DNA from: Bacillota bacterium | GTDB lineage: Bacteria > Bacillota > Clostridia > Christensenellales > Borkfalkiaceae | Length of the DNA: 23,380 nt | Assembly: GCA_003343995.1 (NCBI GenBank) | Contig: QAKE01000044.1 | Span: 1-23,380 of the forward strand | Reading direction: 5' to 3' | Shown here: piece by piece, positions 22,175-23,380 of the stretch | Position numbering within the stretch: position 1 is the first letter of the stretch | Layout of the letters: each line of letters starts with the position of its first letter | Position numbers and translations under genes: made by a program | The notes under the pieces: model-generated | Told to the model about the DNA's origin: nothing | The model's input: the letters and a program-made list of their open reading frames with translations, nothing else | Database searches by the model: none

Positions 22175-23380
22175 TTACGCGTTGAGTTTCGCTTTCAGGT
22201 TAGCGAGCTGATCTTTGAGTTCCTGCGGCACTCTCGTGAGTTCGCCGTAGAAGCTTTCGATGCCCTCCGCTTCCTGTTTCCAAGTTTCTTTGTCGATTTC
22301 CAGCAGTCCCTTGACGGTGTCTACCGTGATATCTTCCAAGCCTTCGATGTTGATGTCCTCCGCCTTCGGAACGAAGCCGATGGGCGTTTCCACCGCGTCG
22401 ACCTTATCTTCGCAGCGATCCAAAATCCAATCGAGCACGCGCAGGTTGTCGCCGAAGCCCGGCCAGATGAAGTGACCTTCGTCATCCGTTCTGAACCAGT
22501 TGACGTTGAAGATTTTCGGCGGGTTTTTCACCTTTTTGCCCATTTCGATCCAGTGAGCGAAGTAATCGCCCATGTTGTAGCCGACGAACGGACGCATCGC
22601 CATGGGATCTCTTCTCACAACGCCGACGGCGCCGGTCGCCGCAGCCGTCGTTTCGCTCGCCATGGAGGAACCGACGAACACGCCGTTATCCCACGAAGTG
22701 GACTGATACACCAGCGGAGCGGTTTTGGCTCTTCTGCCGCCGAATACGATGGCGGACAGGGGCACGCCGTTGGGGTTTTCGAATTCGCTGGACAGGCAGG
22801 GGCAGTTCACTGCGGGAGCGGTGAAACGGCTGTTGGGATGCGCGCCCTTCACGGGTTTGCCGTCCGCGTCCTTCGTATCGCCGTTCCAAGGATTGCCCTT
22901 CCAGTCGATGCCGTTCTTCGGGGGGTTCTTGTCGAGACCTTCCCACCAAACGGTGTTGGTATCCGCATTGTAAGCGACGTTGGTGAAAATCGTGCCCTTC
23001 TGCGTGGTGTGCAGCGCGTTGGGGTTGGATTTTTCGTTGGTTCCGGGAGCGACGCCGAAGAAGCCGTTTTCCGGATTCACCGCGTACAATCTGCCGTCCT
23101 CGCCCACTCTGATCCAAGCGATGTCGTCGCCCACGCACCATACTTTATAGCCCTTCTTCTTGTAAACTTCGGGGGGAATAAGCATGGCGAGGTTGGTTTT
23201 GCCGCAAGCGGACGGGAACGCCGCCGCGATGTATTTCGTTTCGCCGCTGGGGTACTGCACGCCGAGGATGAGCATGTGCTCCGCCATCCAGCCTTCGGTT
23301 TTACCGAGATAGGAAGCGATTCTCAGCGCAAAGCACTTTTTGCCGAGCAGCACGTTGCCGCCGTAGTTGGAGTTGATGGA
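22175..23380 (-). CDS. pckG: Phosphoenolpyruvate carboxykinase (GTP), C-terminal 401 residues, cut by window edge
   Basis: Interconverts oxaloacetate + GTP and PEP + CO2 + GDP, in the cytoplasm. The open frame enters at the window edge with SINSNYGGNVLLGKKC, a conserved internal segment, so roughly the first third of a protein of about 600 residues lies outside. Visible motifs include the P-loop FPSACGKTN, the metal/substrate segment VGDDIAWIR, NPENGFFGVAPGTN, and the GTP-type RPFVGYNMGDYFAHW and VNWFRTD segments. These mark the GTP-dependent family rather than the ATP-dependent PckA common in many Bacillota. An internal GTG in VLLGKK at 23353 is not the start. Confidence 0.95.
   Translation of the reverse strand, partial: SINSNYGGNVLLGKKCFALRIASYLGKTEGWMAEHMLILGVQYPSGETKYIAAAFPSACGKTNLAMLIPPEVYKKKGYKVWCVGDDIAWIRVGEDGRLYAVNPENGFFGVAPGTNEKSNPNALHTTQKGTIFTNVAYNADTNTVWWEGLDKNPPKNGIDWKGNPWNGDTKDADGKPVKGAHPNSRFTAPAVNCPCLSSEFENPNGVPLSAIVFGGRRAKTAPLVYQSTSWDNGVFVGSSMASETTAAATGAVGVVRRDPMAMRPFVGYNMGDYFAHWIEMGKKVKNPPKIFNVNWFRTDDEGHFIWPGFGDNLRVLDWILDRCEDKVDAVETPIGFVPKAEDINIEGLEDITVDTVKGLLEIDKETWKQEAEGIESFYGELTRVPQELKDQLANLKAKLNA

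Noticed and set aside
1..23380. CRISPR arrays, prophage genes, tRNA/rRNA genes, toxin-antitoxin or biosynthetic clusters
   Set aside because: Reading both strands showed no spaced direct repeats, no phage structural or integrase genes and no RNA gene patterns. Only the partial transposase is mobile-element related.

Overview
This window looks like chromosomal DNA from a GC-rich, probably endospore-forming member of the Clostridia (Bacillota). The reasons are: the order yqfC-yqfD-phoH-(7TM-HD)-ybeY-era-yqzL-recO, typical of spore-forming Firmicutes; strong AAGGAGG-type ribosome binding sites; sigma-A style promoters; and many U-tailed hairpin terminators. The genus cannot be named from the sequence alone. 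Almost all genes are core housekeeping genes. I see no phage, CRISPR array, defence island, tRNA or rRNA.

Layout. (1) 1-466: the start of an AT-rich IS21-type transposase gene on the minus strand, cut by the window edge, with a palindromic end-like sequence at 446-466. (2) 598-9232, minus strand: one long, tightly packed cluster read in the order yqfC, yqfD, phoH, an HD-domain membrane phosphodiesterase, ybeY, era, yqzL (37 aa), recO and ppdK, closed by a terminator at 515-552. A sigma-E-like promoter lies before yqfC. (3) 9367-11541, minus: an aconitase-superfamily hydratase with its own sigma-A promoter. (4) 11707-13640, plus: a small two-helix membrane protein, then the magnesium transporter mgtE behind a promoter, palindrome and terminator arrangement. 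(5) 13686-19886, minus: proS and a membrane protein of unknown function with a repeated PFxEF motif, then after a terminator mnmE, a LysR regulator, uppP, a 45-codon ORF and mscL. (6) 20110-22080, plus: transketolase, with promoter(s) of its own divergent from proS. (7) 22175-23380, minus: the C-terminal two thirds of a GTP-type PEP carboxykinase, cut by the window edge.

How the genes work together. The first cluster joins sporulation (YqfC/YqfD), ribosome maturation (YbeY, Era), probable c-di-AMP turnover (HD protein) and recombination repair (RecO). PPDK and PEPCK both act at the PEP/pyruvate/oxaloacetate node, and transketolase serves the pentose phosphate pathway. ProS and MnmE support translation. 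UppP, MscL and MgtE are envelope functions.

I did not find a convincing undescribed multi-gene system. The best leads are: the 7TM-HD protein lacking the usual large extracellular domain; the attenuator-like layout before mgtE; a 45-codon ORF coupled to mscL; the uncharacterised membrane protein with three PFxEF motifs; and a promoterless-looking mnmE group sitting directly behind a terminator.
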